Positions 47,027-58,718 of a stretch of DNA of 64,000 nt are shown piece by piece (position 1 is the first letter of the stretch; each line of letters starts with the position of its first letter). Below the pieces are notes generated by a model. It was given only the letters and a program-made list of their open reading frames with translations, searched no databases and was not told the origin of the DNA. The translations under genes and the position numbers were made by a program. Source of the stretch: Hyalella azteca (Eukaryota; Arthropoda; Malacostraca; Amphipoda; Hyalellidae); NCBI RefSeq assembly GCF_000764305.2, contig NW_025947446.1:372001-436000 (forward strand), in the 5' to 3' direction.

Positions 47027-48399
47027 GTCACTCGAATACATCAGATAGCCTCGTGTTACATGCGGACTAACATACCAACAATGGAGAAAGTAATTGGATT
47101 CGAATACCAGCAGGAAGATTGAATTTGAAAAATAAAATTGACATGCTTGCATGTGTGTTTTATTTAAACAATATATTATATCTCTTAGTAATTGAACACA
47201 ATAATAATTATTTGTTCCTGGATTCCCAAACGAGTCCTGTTTAAGTATTAAGTTTCACTCTATATATACTGTACATTGCGCAAATAACTTATTGCATAAC
47301 AAATTACCTGTAATTGTTAATTGCTGCGTTGAACTAATATGATGAAGGGTCCAATAAAAAATTAAACCTAGTCGGGTTCTATTACCTAATATTTCATATC
47401 TACCTAGAATGATTTAGGAAATTTGCTTCGTAATGATTTTCAGAACTTTTGTGATGACTGGATAGTTCGTCGGAAATTCACGCGTCTGTAAATGGAATAG
47501 GGTTTTGAAAGGAATATTAATGTAATAGTATAGATTTTTTACGTATGAGTAATTTATTACTTTAGATATTTGAGTTCAATGATGGCCATAACAAATGTAA
47601 TGGAAATCCATTTATGTTTCATGTGACTCACCTTTGTTGCTATTAGTATTTCTCAAATTTATGCAATCAAATAATTTCATTCTGGCCAAAATTGTGTTAA
47701 TTAATTAGAAAATTCTTACTATATCAAGCGAAATACAATGTGGGGCGTCTTGTCAGAGGTATTGGAATGTGCATTACGATTCGACAGTCTACATAATCTA
47801 CATTCACTGCGCCCGCTTCGGCGAACTGAATCATTGTTGGGCAGAGCAATAAGCCATTGGTCAGTTTCACTGCAAGGTTTATATACCCAAAGAATTATTC
47901 AGCTGACTTAATTATCATGCTCGGCAGCAATTCCATGCTATTCAAAAGCCTGTTGTGGCGAAGGCAGAAAGCCGTTAGTAGCTAACCCACCGCGCCGGTG
48001 AGAGTAGTTTGGCAGAGATCTGTCAAAGTGCAGGAATCTTTAGCAGTAATGAATAGTATGTAAACGTGAAAATTATTTATGAATGTGATTTTTACGGTGT
48101 AATTCAAGACAAGTGGACTGGCTACAATACAACAGGAAGGAAGCCACGGAAACCGGTTATCTTCATTTTGCTTATTTTCGTATATGCTTGCATATTGCAT
48201 TAATGATATAACCTAACATTTCGGGTTTGATCACTTGTTGCGGCTGAGCAGATAGCTTAACGGACTCCAGTACCTTAGTTGAAATTTTATTTCGTTGCTT
48301 GTTTTTCACATAGGTGACTTGTGAAAATACTTGCACCACGAATGCATTGGAGACAGGTCAAAGTAGACAGGTGATGCAGTAGGCAGCCAGTTCCATGAA
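47027..48399. other. Intergenic stretch
   Basis: No gene recognised. The mucin-like transcript may end here; AAAATAAAATT near 47130 is a possible polyadenylation region. Confidence 0.4.
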
Positions 48400-49741
48400 T
48401 GGATGATGATAGAATAGAATAGAAGTGTCGGCGTTGAAGAAATAGGCCCATGGCCTGTTGCCGATTCTTGAACTTTTCGTGACTTGATTCACAAGGGATC
48501 CGGCCTTTGGAACCCGATCTTTCCATAACTGACGATTGATTGAGATAGCTGCTGGACTTATTGCCTGCTCCGTAATTTGCTAGGCATTTTAAGACTGAAC
48601 ATATGCTCCTGCATAGCTTCGTCTAGTCTGTTTTTGAAGATGTTCATACTCGGAGCTTCAACGATGCTATCAGGGAGGCTGTTCCACATGTCGGTGACTC
48701 GAAGCGAGAAGAAATGTTGTCGCATGGATGTGTTCCAACGCTGTTTTTTTAGTTTATAGCCGTGGCCCCTGGTGTTGGTTCTTGTTTCAAATTCTAGTAA
48801 TCCTTCTGGGACCTTGTATAAGCCATGAGTATATTTGTATACTTCAATGAGGTCCCCACGCAGACGTCGATAATGGAGGCTTGGAAGCTTCATAATCTTT
48901 AATCTTTCCTCATAGGACTTGCCTTTCAAGCCCGGAACTATCCTTGTTGCGCGTCTTTGAACACTCTCTACTAAATTTTTGTCCTTTTCAAATTTCGGTG
49001 ACCACACGACGTTTCCAAACTCCAGGTTCGGGCGCACGACAGCAACAAACAACTGCTTCATCGTTTCTAAATCTAGGAACTCGAAAGAGCGTCTGATCAG
49101 TCCAAGTCGTTGATTGGCTTTATTAACTTGACCTTCAATATGCTTAGAAAATTTCAACTCATTGTCGATATTAACTCCTAAATCCTTTTCCGTTGTCGAC
49201 TTCGACATCATCACTCTGTCGTTGCAACCGTGTCTTCTCATACTGTAATCTTGCTGTTCATTATTCTTGCCAAGGTGGATAACTTTACATTTGTCAGCGT
49301 TAAAACGCAGCTGCCACTTATCAGCCCAGTCAACCAGCCTGTCAAGATCACCTTGCAACTGTACTTTTTGCGACGTATTCTTCACCATATTATAAATTTT
49401 TGTGTCGTCAGCATACATCGAGCAAACGCTAGACACAGCTTCTGGCAGATCGTTTATAAACGCAACGAATAGAATAGGCCCGAGAACGCTTCCTTGTGGC
49501 ACGCCGCTGCGCACTGAAGCCCAGTCTGATACGGACACATTAATACTGACACGTTGTCGCCTCCCTACTAGAAAATCTCTGATCCATTTGAGTACATTAC
49601 TCTCAATTCCCAAAGACTTCAATTTACGCAACAACCGCTCATGTGGGACACTGTCAAATGCCTTGGCAAAATCAAGGTACACTGCATCTACTGGCTCCCT
49701 TTCGTCCAGCAGGCGGGTCCATTCGTTCAGAGTCGACAATC
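48400..49741 (-). mobile_element. 5'-truncated CR1-like non-LTR retrotransposon
   Basis: On the minus strand the element runs from inside the reverse transcriptase (49741) through a 3' UTR of about 150 bp to a tail of repeated TTCTA (about 48408-48425). The same 3' UTR occurs at 10576 and 61559. The cut at 49741 is abrupt, as expected of incomplete target-primed reverse transcription. A target duplication is not clear. Confidence 0.88.
48558..49739 (-). CDS. Reverse transcriptase (RNA-directed DNA polymerase), N-terminally truncated
   Basis: A 393-codon uninterrupted frame. Motifs in order: VYLDFAKAFDSVPHE (first catalytic Asp, about residue 23), SGVPQGSVLGPILF (about 78-91), the catalytic YADD at 109-112, then NADKCKVIHLG and RPNLEFGNVVWSP. 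The C-terminal FFSLRVTDMWNSLPDSIVEA is typical of CR1-like elements. The endonuclease and the start of the polymerase are missing, so the first Met is not native. The intact frame and YADD indicate a fairly recent insertion. The matching endonuclease type is seen at 61110-61520. Confidence 0.92.
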   Translation of the reverse strand: MSTLNEWTRLLDEREPVDAVYLDFAKAFDSVPHERLLRKLKSLGIESNVLKWIRDFLVGRRQRVSINVSVSDWASVRSGVPQGSVLGPILFVAFINDLPEAVSSVCSMYADDTKIYNMVKNTSQKVQLQGDLDRLVDWADKWQLRFNADKCKVIHLGKNNEQQDYSMRRHGCNDRVMMSKSTTEKDLGVNIDNELKFSKHIEGQVNKANQRLGLIRRSFEFLDLETMKQLFVAVVRPNLEFGNVVWSPKFEKDKNLVESVQRRATRIVPGLKGKSYEERLKIMKLPSLHYRRLRGDLIEVYKYTHGLYKVPEGLLEFETRTNTRGHGYKLKKQRWNTSMRQHFFSLRVTDMWNSLPDSIVEAPSMNIFKNRLDEAMQEHMFSLKMPSKLRSRQ

Positions 49742-50769
49742 AATCAAGGATCATCATTCCCGTGCTTGCGTTGCACTCAGCGACCAGCGTGACTTTTGTT
49801 AAATGTTAACAATTAAATTGGGGTTATTTCATCAAGCGGTAAACTCCCGGTTCCAGAAATGGCGGGAAACCTCTAGTCGCGCCGCTCTGAAGGTAATCAA
49901 TATAATCCACGCCTACGCTGGAGGAAGTTCAAACTTCATAGGTAGAACTTAATGCAGTAAATTTGCAGTAAGTCAGAAAATACCAGATTTAGGCAAATAT
50001 ACCAGATCTAAAATTTTCATATGACACCTTCTTAAAATACCAGATTTGTGAAATCTTGTATAGAATTATAAGTCCCATATGGCAACGTTGCACCAAACAG
50101 TCTCGTACCGATACTCTGCATCGTCATGCTATGGAATAGACTAGAATAGGCGTTCAGTGTGCGACCGCCTGAGTAGTGCATACGCTCGAGTTGCTTCAAC
50201 ATTTGGTGACAATTTGGCTGATTAGTTATGTCAGAGTCAGGCTCATTGATGCCGATGGCATCTGTGCTCTTTTGTGCTTGTCCCGACTTTTACTTGCGTC
50301 TTGTACGTGGAATGTGGTCTGGGGTAAGTTCCGACACGGCTGAATATCTATGCCAGGAGTTCCTCCACGCCGTGTGGGAAGGAGTGTTCCAAAATAAATG
50401 GGCGGTAATTTTCACATTATGGTTAAGGCATTAAATTGGTAGTGAATAACTGTGGACAGCTTCAGATAAGAACGGGAATGCCAGATTTGAATATGATAGA
50501 AGCATTAGTAATAAAAGCCTCTTTAAGACATCTCCTACTGATATGAATTTGGGAGTTTGGGTTCTGTACGAACAGCGAATTCCCTGCCAGGAAAGTGTTT
50601 CAAGGAAGCTGGTACCAAACAATACCTTAATTTAGAGTCTACTAGCGAATTCATATCAGAATTGCCACTGGCAGAGAGATTGATACTTTGCACATATACT
50701 GTAAAGGCAAACTCAGACACGGGATTTTTATATCTGAAGGGTGTTCTTTGTTGCGCCGTCACGCTCGTC
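49742..50769. other. Spacer between two retroelements
   Basis: No supported feature. The frames present have no family resemblance. Confidence 0.4.
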
Positions 50770-50790
50770 GGGGGGGGGGGGGGGGGGGGG
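50770..50790 (+). repeat. Poly-G run (21 G)
   Basis: On the minus strand it is a C-run lying just after the end of the Jockey-type reading frame. It may be part of that element's 3' region. Length is uncertain because long homopolymers assemble poorly. Confidence 0.95.
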
Positions 50791-52715
50791 TGAGGTGGTG
50801 GCGGGAGGGGAGGTAACGGAAGAGGGTGGAGATGGGCGAAGGTAGGGAGGGTGGCCAGGAACGCCGCCGCCTCCACGGGACTGTCCCGCAATGACGCAAT
50901 GAGGAACGCTGACTCGCTGAGGGACGTGGGGAAAGAAGAGCAGACGAAGAAAGCTGGACGGACTGAAGGGGATCCCCTCACTCCGGCTCCGGGCAGGCGG
51001 CGCTAGGGGTGCGTCCGACCCTAGAGGTGTAGGCCGCCAGGGAGCTATAGTATCCCGAGAGGAGCTGGGATAGCGCCGAACGGTAGGGGGCGAAGAAGCG
51101 AGGTCTCAGAATCGGAGGGTTGGGGGCGGCGTTGATAACGTCAGTCGCCGCAACGCGGGAGGCGATCTCCCTGCGAAGTGAGCGCTTGGTCTCCCCATGG
51201 GCACCGGCGGGCATGATACCGTTTGTCAGATATGGTGCGATAAGGTGGCCGAACTTCGACTGGGCGTCACTGGATGGAGGCTTTCATGGGGCGGTCTCCG
51301 AGGGGAGCAGAAACAACGTGGAATGAGGTATGGGAGGGCTGGTGGGCGCTGGCGAGAAACTGGGCACAAGGGAAGGACGCCGGTCTCATGGTGAATATGG
51401 GCGATCGGGGCCATTTTGAGGCAGCCGGTGGCTAGTTTCAGGGCAGAGTTTTGGATAGTTTGAAGGCTAAGCTATTGCAGTGCGTGAAGCGACAAGGTAC
51501 CAGATGGGGGCCTCTTAGTTGAGGATTGGGCGCGTGATAATTCGGTAGGTGACAATGATGTCCTCCTTGGAGAAGCCTAAGTTAGCGCCGGCAAGGGCAT
51601 TTAGGATACGTAGAGATCCCGTCGCTTTAGTGTTTAGTGGCAATGGCTCTGACGTGAGTTAAAAACGCGAAGTGCGTGTCCCAGGTGATGCCTAGGATTT
51701 GGGGGTTTTATCCAGGGGATGATGTCGTTGTAGATTGCGGCAGATGGGTGAGATCGGGATTAGCGAGTGTCTGAGGTGAAGAGCGTGACCGAGGACTTGC
51801 CAGGTGCCACTGCCAGTTTCTTGGCAGCCGACCAGTCTGAGACGCCCCGAATGAGCCCGGCGAGGTCAGCCTCCGCAGCGTCGAGCACTAGGGACGATAC
51901 GAAGATGGTGTTTTCGTTAGCGTACGAGGCAATGTTGGGGACCGGCACTGGGATATCAGAGATGAAGTGATTAAAGAGGGCCGGCGAGATGACCGAGCCT
52001 TGAGGAACTCCTGAGTGTATCGCTCTGAAAGGAGATTGTGTTCTGAGGTAGAGTCAGGAAGCCTGCCTGCCTCTGAGGTTGCAGCACAGCCAGGAGATCA
52101 GGCTGTGGTGTAGGTCCGAGGCCGCGATCATGCTTAGAAGGAGAGGGTGGTCGACAATGTCGAAAGATTTAAACAGGTCGACCGCAGCAGCGACTGTGCG
52201 GGCGGGAGGACGCCGTGAGTTAAAACCTGTCGCGATCCGGTGCGCGAGCAGGAGGAGAGCGGTTACTGTGGAGTGTCCCGGTTTGAAGCCATGTAGCTAG
52301 GGGACGGTGGTGAGAGATTCAGAGATGTATGGGAGTATAAGACGCTCTAGGATCTTGGCTTCAGGGCAAAGGAGGGAAATAGGGCGGCATGAAGAACCCT
52401 GGTTACCAGGTTTGCCAGTTTTGAGGATTGGAATAATTATTGAATTTTTCCATATGAATGGAATGGAGGCCGTGGAGACGGAGGTATTAAAAATCGCGTA
52501 AAGAACTGGAGGCCACGTGGGGCAACTTCACCATGTCGGGGGTAAAGGGGGAGAAGTCCCTGTCAGCTCGGATTCTACGTATGAGGCAGCGGATAGAGGG
52601 ACTTTGAGAGTGTGGAGCGATCGAAGTTTGCAGAAGGCGGTGGAAATCTTGCGCTGGGAGGAGAGGGAATTCAGACCAAATTGGATTGGCTAATAGGGGA
52701 AGGGTGGTTGTAGGG
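50791..52715 (-). pseudogene. Jockey/R1-type retrotransposon, reverse transcriptase part (decayed)
   Basis: Conserved pieces appear in shifting minus-strand frames: AVDLFKSFDIVDHPLLL, GVPQGSVISPALFN, SYANENTIF in place of a YADD box, WSAAKKLAVAPGKSSVTLF, ITRPILN with APIW, and near the end RSALSQLLSGYYSSLAAY and PVEAAAFLATLP. Frameshifts and stops separate them, and the catalytic Asp pair is lost (YANE). GC content is far above that of the surroundings. It continues the 5' part at 53724-54925 beyond an inserted repeat. Confidence 0.85.
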
Positions 52716-53723
52716 AGTGTCTTGTGCAACAGGATTTATTTTCCTGTCTAGTATTAAGTTCTCTTTATGTGTGTTTTTTCTTCATGCACCTAGTGGCAAC
52801 ACTCTATAGGAACCATTCATTAGCCGCTACATCTCGCACGTCAGTTGTTCTGTAGCGAACCTAGAAATTACGACTTTTAATAAATATATCATTTTTCCTC
52901 TGACTTGGCAACACCGTTAGGAAGTTTACCTCGCGTTCTAGTTTGTCCCTTAGTCAGTATAGCCCAGCCGATCCACAACAGCAGGTTAGTTAAGATTTAG
53001 GTCTCTAAGAGAAGTTTCTTTGTTTATATGCATAACTGGTTATATTGTACTATTATTTGCCTCATCATGGTTACTTATAAGACATACTTCTCGAACAGGT
53101 TCTCACGTTGCCAAGGGTATTATTTCTATTATTACCGTTATCATTTCCGTATTCTTTGCCGTATCAAATAAATTCACTTGATCCAGTTCGATTCATTTCC
53201 TATCTTGTAATTTCCTCATTGTGCGGGTAACGTACGGCATTTTCCCCACAGTTCTTTATTTCGACACGTGCGACGACTAGGTTATTTGATGTTATGTCCT
53301 TTCTAAATTTTTGAATATACTTCTATGAAATATTACTTGAGAAATATCATGACTTGGTAATATGTACATTTATGTTCCTTTATTTCTGTCATTTGTTTAG
53401 CCCGCAGCTATCACTCAGTGTGCTAGTAAGACTGTTCAAGGTATTAGGGACATTTTTCATTCAGGATTCAGGAAAGTAGGGGCCAAGCACATACGTAAGT
53501 TAATTTCGTGATGAATTTAAGAAGTTCTTCCTTATTGTCATATTTGTCATTGTGATCATATTTGGTATATTATTTAATTTCCAATCAGATTTAGCTAGTT
53601 TTATATTCCTTTGTATTGTCATTATTTTCAGATCCACTGCGTTTTGAGGTGCGATTAAAGCATAAAATCAAAATGCGTCTTAATCCTTCCGCTGGCTAAG
53701 CCAAATAAAGTTTGTGCCAGCGT
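52716..53723 (-). mobile_element. Mobile repeat, full-length copy inserted into the Jockey-type element
   Basis: About 1,008 bp, AT-rich, with no coding capacity. It is the reverse complement of 44677-45308 with about 400 bp more in the middle (roughly 52850-53270). It separates the linker of the retroelement (ending near HWNLLLSTLAQ) from its reverse transcriptase (starting near KTLPTTTLPLLANP). The flanks TAGGGAGT and TAGAGAGA are a possible imperfect 8-bp target duplication. Superfamily undetermined. Confidence 0.75.
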
Positions 53724-54925
53724 AGAGAGAAGGAGATTCCAGTGCTTGGACTGGTGCGTGCGTCTTTTGCACGACGCGAGATGCGTTCGCCCGGTGTTCC
53801 TGGCATGGGCCTGTATGGAATTACAAATTTCCAGCTTGAGTTCTGGGAGCTGTGGTTTGGTTGGGTTGCGCGCCCTGATGTCATCCCGTTGCTCGATGAA
53901 CAACCGGGTGCCAGGGTTGACTGAAGGGAAGAAGTCCTTCCGGAAGCCGGCAGGGATGTGCTGTCTGGCAGCAGCCGCCTGGACCCCCCTCAGAGGCGAC
54001 TCACCTACACACGAGGTGGGGGAGGGACCGTCTCGAGTGCCGCCTTGATAGCTGCCGTGTAGGCGGGCCAGTCAGCTATCTTAAGACGTAAGAACGGGCG
54101 ACCCGGGGGTCGTGGAGTCAGCAGAGGTGGGAAGATGGAACAAAATAAGCAGGTGGTCAGTGTCAAGAGTAACTTGAGGAGTCCAAGAGGTGTTGAGAAG
54201 TAGATGTCCGCTGATGATAGCAAAATCCGGTGAGGAGGGCGTGCCATGGCAGGGGAGGCGGGTAGGCGAAGGGGGGAGCCGGAGATGAGGTCTTCTACTG
54301 TGGTTCCTCTCGCTGCGGCTCCCTGGTCTTCAGTGTGGGATAACCAGTAGGGGTGATGGGCGTTAAAGTCGCCCACTATTAGACAGTCAGCCGGGATGGT
54401 GACATTGTCTGCGAGATCCGGGGAATATCCCGGGGGGGCAGGAGGCCGGTGGGATGTAATGTTGATTATGCAAAGGGGAGGGGGCATAAAGAGGGGTGAA
54501 GATAGCTGTGGCTTCCATGGTGGTGCCGTCGTTCAGGAGGGGGGAGATATGGCACGCCCGATTTACGGGACGTCGTGGCGGATCAGGATGAGAAGACTGC
54601 TACCGTGACCTCCGGGGCGGTCCCGGCGCTTCATCGCGTATCCGGGGAAGGAGGGAGAATGGGCTGCGGCTGATAGCTTGGAATAAGCAGCCAGTTCAAC
54701 TGCACTAGATTGAATCCCATTGCAGTTAATCTGGAGGACGCAGAGGTGGGAGGGGGCCAGCGTGGGGGGGAGGCCTGGGGGCGAAGGGGAGCGGGACCTG
54801 GCTGGGACGAAGTCAGGCCGTCTGCACGTAGGGCAGATCCAGTCTGTGGAGTATAAATGTATGGAGCGAAGGCTGCAGCATCGCATGTGGGTCCAGGCGT
54901 TGCACCGGGAGCACAGAAACTAGTA
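53724..54925 (-). pseudogene. Jockey/R1-type retrotransposon, zinc finger and endonuclease part (decayed)
   Basis: From 5' to 3' on the minus strand: FLCSRCNAWTHMRCCSLRS and STDWICPTC (C-x2-C-x3-W-x-H-x3-C ... W-x-C-x2-C, PHD-like), then HLCVLQINCNGIQSSAVELA (start of an APE-type endonuclease), and in another frame CLIVGDFNAHHPYWLS (the endonuclease GDFNAHH box). A linker leads into the insertion at 53723. Stops and frameshifts break the frame throughout. The element's 5' limit is not visible. Confidence 0.8.
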
Positions 54926-56700
54926 TCCTCGCCACGTAACCAGGAGGGAGCAAACAGAATAAGGGTGCGGGCCAGGGTTGGGATGGATACCATGGGTTTG
55001 CAGGAGAAGCCCGGACGAGCAGGAAGAAAAGGTGAGAAGAGAGAAGGGGCATAAGGTGACCCGAGAAGGATAAGCGGCTAAAGATGTAGGTAGGGGGTAG
55101 GTGAGGCCGAAAGTCCCAAACTCTTGGGCAAAAATATCTGAAGGTAGCTCTAGCGGGCCTGTCGCCAGGCTGTCTTCGTATCAGTTTTTTTCTTGCTATT
55201 CGCGTAGCTTCCTTGACACAAACTACGTTGACGAAGTGTGGTTTTTGACTGGGAGGACTATATTGTGAGTATTCGTTTTGGTTTTCGTTATATTTGTCAT
55301 AGATCTGACTGTAGACGTGAGTCACTATTTTATGATCCAAGCTTAATCAGACTTGTCGTCCTTACCTTACTCGGTGGCTGCTCGGCCTGCGGTCAGCTGC
55401 TGCAGTCCTTGATCCATCTGTCTGTGAGAGAGTAGATTTACACATTCTAATCCCCCACCCCACGCATGTCTTATCGTGGATGCTGTGATGGCCAAAATGG
55501 GCGTCCTGCTGCCATCTGTCTAGCAGTGCGCGACAACGGCGTTTCTTCATCACTGGCAATAAATCGTTACAACGGCGACAATCATTTGCGTTGAACTCGA
55601 CGCCTGCGAATATTGCACACAACTGCTGCCTTCACAGTGACTTAGTCTGTCAGAGAAGTTAGGATGAATGCAGTACACAAAACAATTTATGTGCGTTTCT
55701 TGTCTAAGCTTCAGGGTTATTGGCAAAGAAATGATGACTTTTTTATACTAAATTGAGATGTCATTCGCTGAAATATTGAATCTTGAAAACGCAGTAATTC
55801 CGTAAGAATGTTAAAGATCTTTTACGAAATCCGTGCGAATGTTTCCTGTGTAATTCCGTGAACACTATTACTTACATGACGCCTGTTCATTACTAGGATT
55901 GCCAAATAGGCCTTTTTCCGGCCAAATTTCGCAAATGTGTTTTTTTTGCATGCATATCAAAATTTATTCAGGCGTTTGAGGCTTTTTTGCAGTTTGGGGC
56001 ATTTTTGTATGATTGTACCCTAAATTTTTTTGGTCCACTAAAAATTTAGTTTTATCCCAGATGAGCAAATCTATATTTCGATACGTATATGTGTCAAAAC
56101 TTCCATTCAGGGTTACAATTGTTACTGTTGGGTTACAATTGCCCACTGAAATTAATAACCATGGATGACAGAGCTGAGAGCCTGAGAGTGCACATAGTTA
56201 TCCCTTTTTTGGAAGAGTAGTAAATTCATTTATAATTTCTGTGGTTACAGCTCTGTTTCTCGATACATTCAGCCAGGCACCGTAAAATTTCACTTTGAAT
56301 TGCTTTAATATTTTCTATGCTCCTTATTTTTTTAATGGCTAATTTGACTTTACTAGTATTTGGCAGTCATGATGACATGTCACCATAAAAAAATTTTTTT
56401 TAGCAAGTTGCCTAAACTTCTAAAGACTCGGAAGGTATTCAATTACTTGGTTTGATTTCTATTAGTATTACTATTAGGTACTCAACTCCAAGTAATGTGG
56501 ATCAATATATTATTTTCTGGACATTTAAAAATTTGGTTGAAATCACAGGATTGACTTTTAATATTCACTTTGATCTCGCAGCGACTATATAAACTTTCTA
56601 ACGCAGAAATGGGTTTGCAATAAATCAATTTTCATTTTCTATGTATAAATGTTCCAACGTTAATGCCGCAACTTTCTAGCACGATCAAAAAGCTTCATAG
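54926..56700. other. Spacer upstream of the Jockey-type element
   Basis: The first few hundred bases may be the element's 5' region (GC-rich until about 55170). Beyond that it is AT-rich without recognisable features. Confidence 0.4.
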
Positions 56701-57051
56701 TTGTTCAGTGGCGATCGAATCCTACAAATCATAGTTTTGAGAACGTGTTTATTTGACGCAGCTTCTGGATGTGCGCAGCTTCGTCAAAGGTTTTTCACCC
56801 AGCGTGTGGTGGAGAGGTGGAACAGACTGCCAGCACAGGTGGTGGAGGCTCCCAGCGTCGATGCCTTTAAGTACAGACTGGACAGTGTTATGCGGGACCT
56901 TGTCTACAGTGTAGACGAGCTTCCCACCTTTATTAGAGCTGATCAAAGGATCAGCAGTCAGTATGGACCAAGAAACGAGTACCAGGCACAACAGAATTGG
57001 CAACAGGCTGTGGAAGCCTAACATCTGATGCCGAGATCGCTATGCTATGCT
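56701..57051 (+). pseudogene. C-terminal and 3' end of a second CR1-like family
   Basis: The frame at 56701-57021 reads FFTQRVVERWNRLPAQVVEA and PSVDAFKYRLDSVM, the same C-terminal region as FFSLRVTDMWNSLP at 48.7 kb but clearly a different family. It ends with QNWQQAVEA, a short 3' UTR and a tail of GCTAT repeats (about 57036-57051). Most of the element is missing. Confidence 0.8.
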
Positions 57052-57169
57052 ATGTACCGTACTCATCCAATGTGGCTTCACTGGTAGAAATTCGTAAATA
57101 TAAAAGCGTAGTTTCTGGGAGCGCCAGCGTCAACGCGTGTAGTGTGGCCATAGCCTAACTAGGGTACGC

Positions 57170-58561
57170 GGGACGCCTGTCGGAGACCACCGCGGCCATG
57201 CTTCGAATGGACTATCATGATCCCTTCCCTGAAGAACTTAGCCTACAACACATCTTGACTGTAACAGTGTAACATTATCATCCGCACGCCACCAGACAGA
57301 TCACATCAATTGAATTAGATCAATCAGCCCACAAGAAAATAAGCCTGGCGTCGTATGGCCCAGCGTCGTCTGCCAAAACGCGAAACAATTTTACACCACC
57401 CGGATGGAGCGCGCCGGAGCCTTCCGTAATCCGTATCTGTCCCGTGTGTGGAATCAGCCCACGGTCGAACGGCCACGCGTCGTACGACGATAAATTTTAG
57501 AACAGAACTATGCTATCTGGAACCGAACCTAACCCCAGATGTTGTGAGCTAAAAGTTACGTAATTTAGCGAAGCTGTAAAAGTCGCTCGTCGAAGGACGA
57601 TAGATTTTGGAACAGAACTATGCTTTCTGAAACCTTACCCCAATGCTGTGAGCTAAAAGTGACGCTCTGGTGGTGCACGGCAGGATGCACACAGTTCCAC
57701 TGGCGACCTGGGCTGGTTGGTCACAGTGTGTTGTCCGCATGTTACAATTCGAGCTAAAGTCAGGGCATGAAGTGATGATTCGATGCAACGTTCAGTGGTG
57801 CATAATCATTACTTTCTGGAATATTCGCTTCAGAATATGGTGGCGTGAAGCTCCTATATTTAAAGCAAGATGATGTCACGGGCTGGTTACCGACGGTTGG
57901 CTTAAATCGCGGCTGAATGGTGGTCATCCGGAAATATGCTAGGCGTTCCTTTCAAGGCTGATTGGTGCACAAATTTGGTGGTGCACGGCTGCGTACCCCC
58001 CCGCAGCCGTGCACCACTAAATTTGTGCACCAATCAGCCTTGAAAGGAACGACGGTTGGCTTAATCTGCGGCTGAATGGTGGTCATCCGGAAATATGCTA
58101 GGCGTTCCTTTCAAGGCTGATTGGTGCACAAATTTGGTGGTGCACGGCTGCGTACCCCCCCCTTCCGGGCCCCACAGCCGTGCACCACTAAATTTGTGTT
58201 CTGCATAGTTCTGTTCCAAAATTTATCGTCGTACGACGCGTGGCCGTTCGACCGTGGGCTGGTTCGACACACGGGACAGATACGGACGGCTCCGGCGCAC
58301 TCCGTCCGGGTGGTGTAAAATTTTTTCACGTGTTGGCAGACGACGCTGGGGCCGGGGGCTGGGCCATACTATGCCAGGCTTATTTTCCTGTGGGCTGATT
58401 GATCAGTTTGATCTAATTCAATGGATGTGATCTGTCTGGTGGCGTGCGGCTGAAAACATTACGGTCAAGATGTGTTGTAGTAATGTAGGCTACGTTCTTC
58501 AAGGAAGGTATCATGATAGTCCATTCAAAGCACGGCAGTGGTGGTCTCCGACAGGCATCCC
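57170..58561. mobile_element. Fold-back element with inverted arms of about 350 bp
   Basis: The left arm 57170-57513 and right arm 58203-58561 are imperfect reverse complements. Outer ends are GGGACGCCTGTCGGAGACC and, inverted, GGGATGCCTGTCGGAGACC; inner ends share the palindrome CGTCGTACGACG. The centre carries two tandem units of about 160 bp, each holding a hairpin. No transposase is encoded. A diverged relative of the central part lies near 3366. Confidence 0.85.
57945..58050. repeat. Near-perfect hairpin with 49-bp arms
   Basis: The arm GTTCCTTTCAAGGCTGATTG... through GGTGCACGGCTGCG is mirrored with one mismatch around a loop of about 8 bases (TACCCCCC). A second copy of the same left half starts at 58105 and is followed by an interrupted right half up to about 58198. 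Confidence 0.92.
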
Positions 58562-58718
58562 CTGCGGGGTGGATAGCTAGAGGTCATCATAGCCCAAGTC
58601 CACAGTGCGATTCATATACCTTCCCGAGCGTAACGCAGCCGGGCATCTTCACAGCTTTTGACACAAAGCGCTTACCACAACAGCGCAGTTCAGTCACAGG
58701 CCGGAGCGCATACAGGCC

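Noticed and set aside
48236..48290. Possible tRNA-derived SINE head
   Set aside because: Only a loose A-box match; no B-box at the right distance.
54396..54608. Plus-strand frames in the 50.8-55 kb GC-rich block
   Set aside because: They are antisense shadows of the decayed Jockey-type element.
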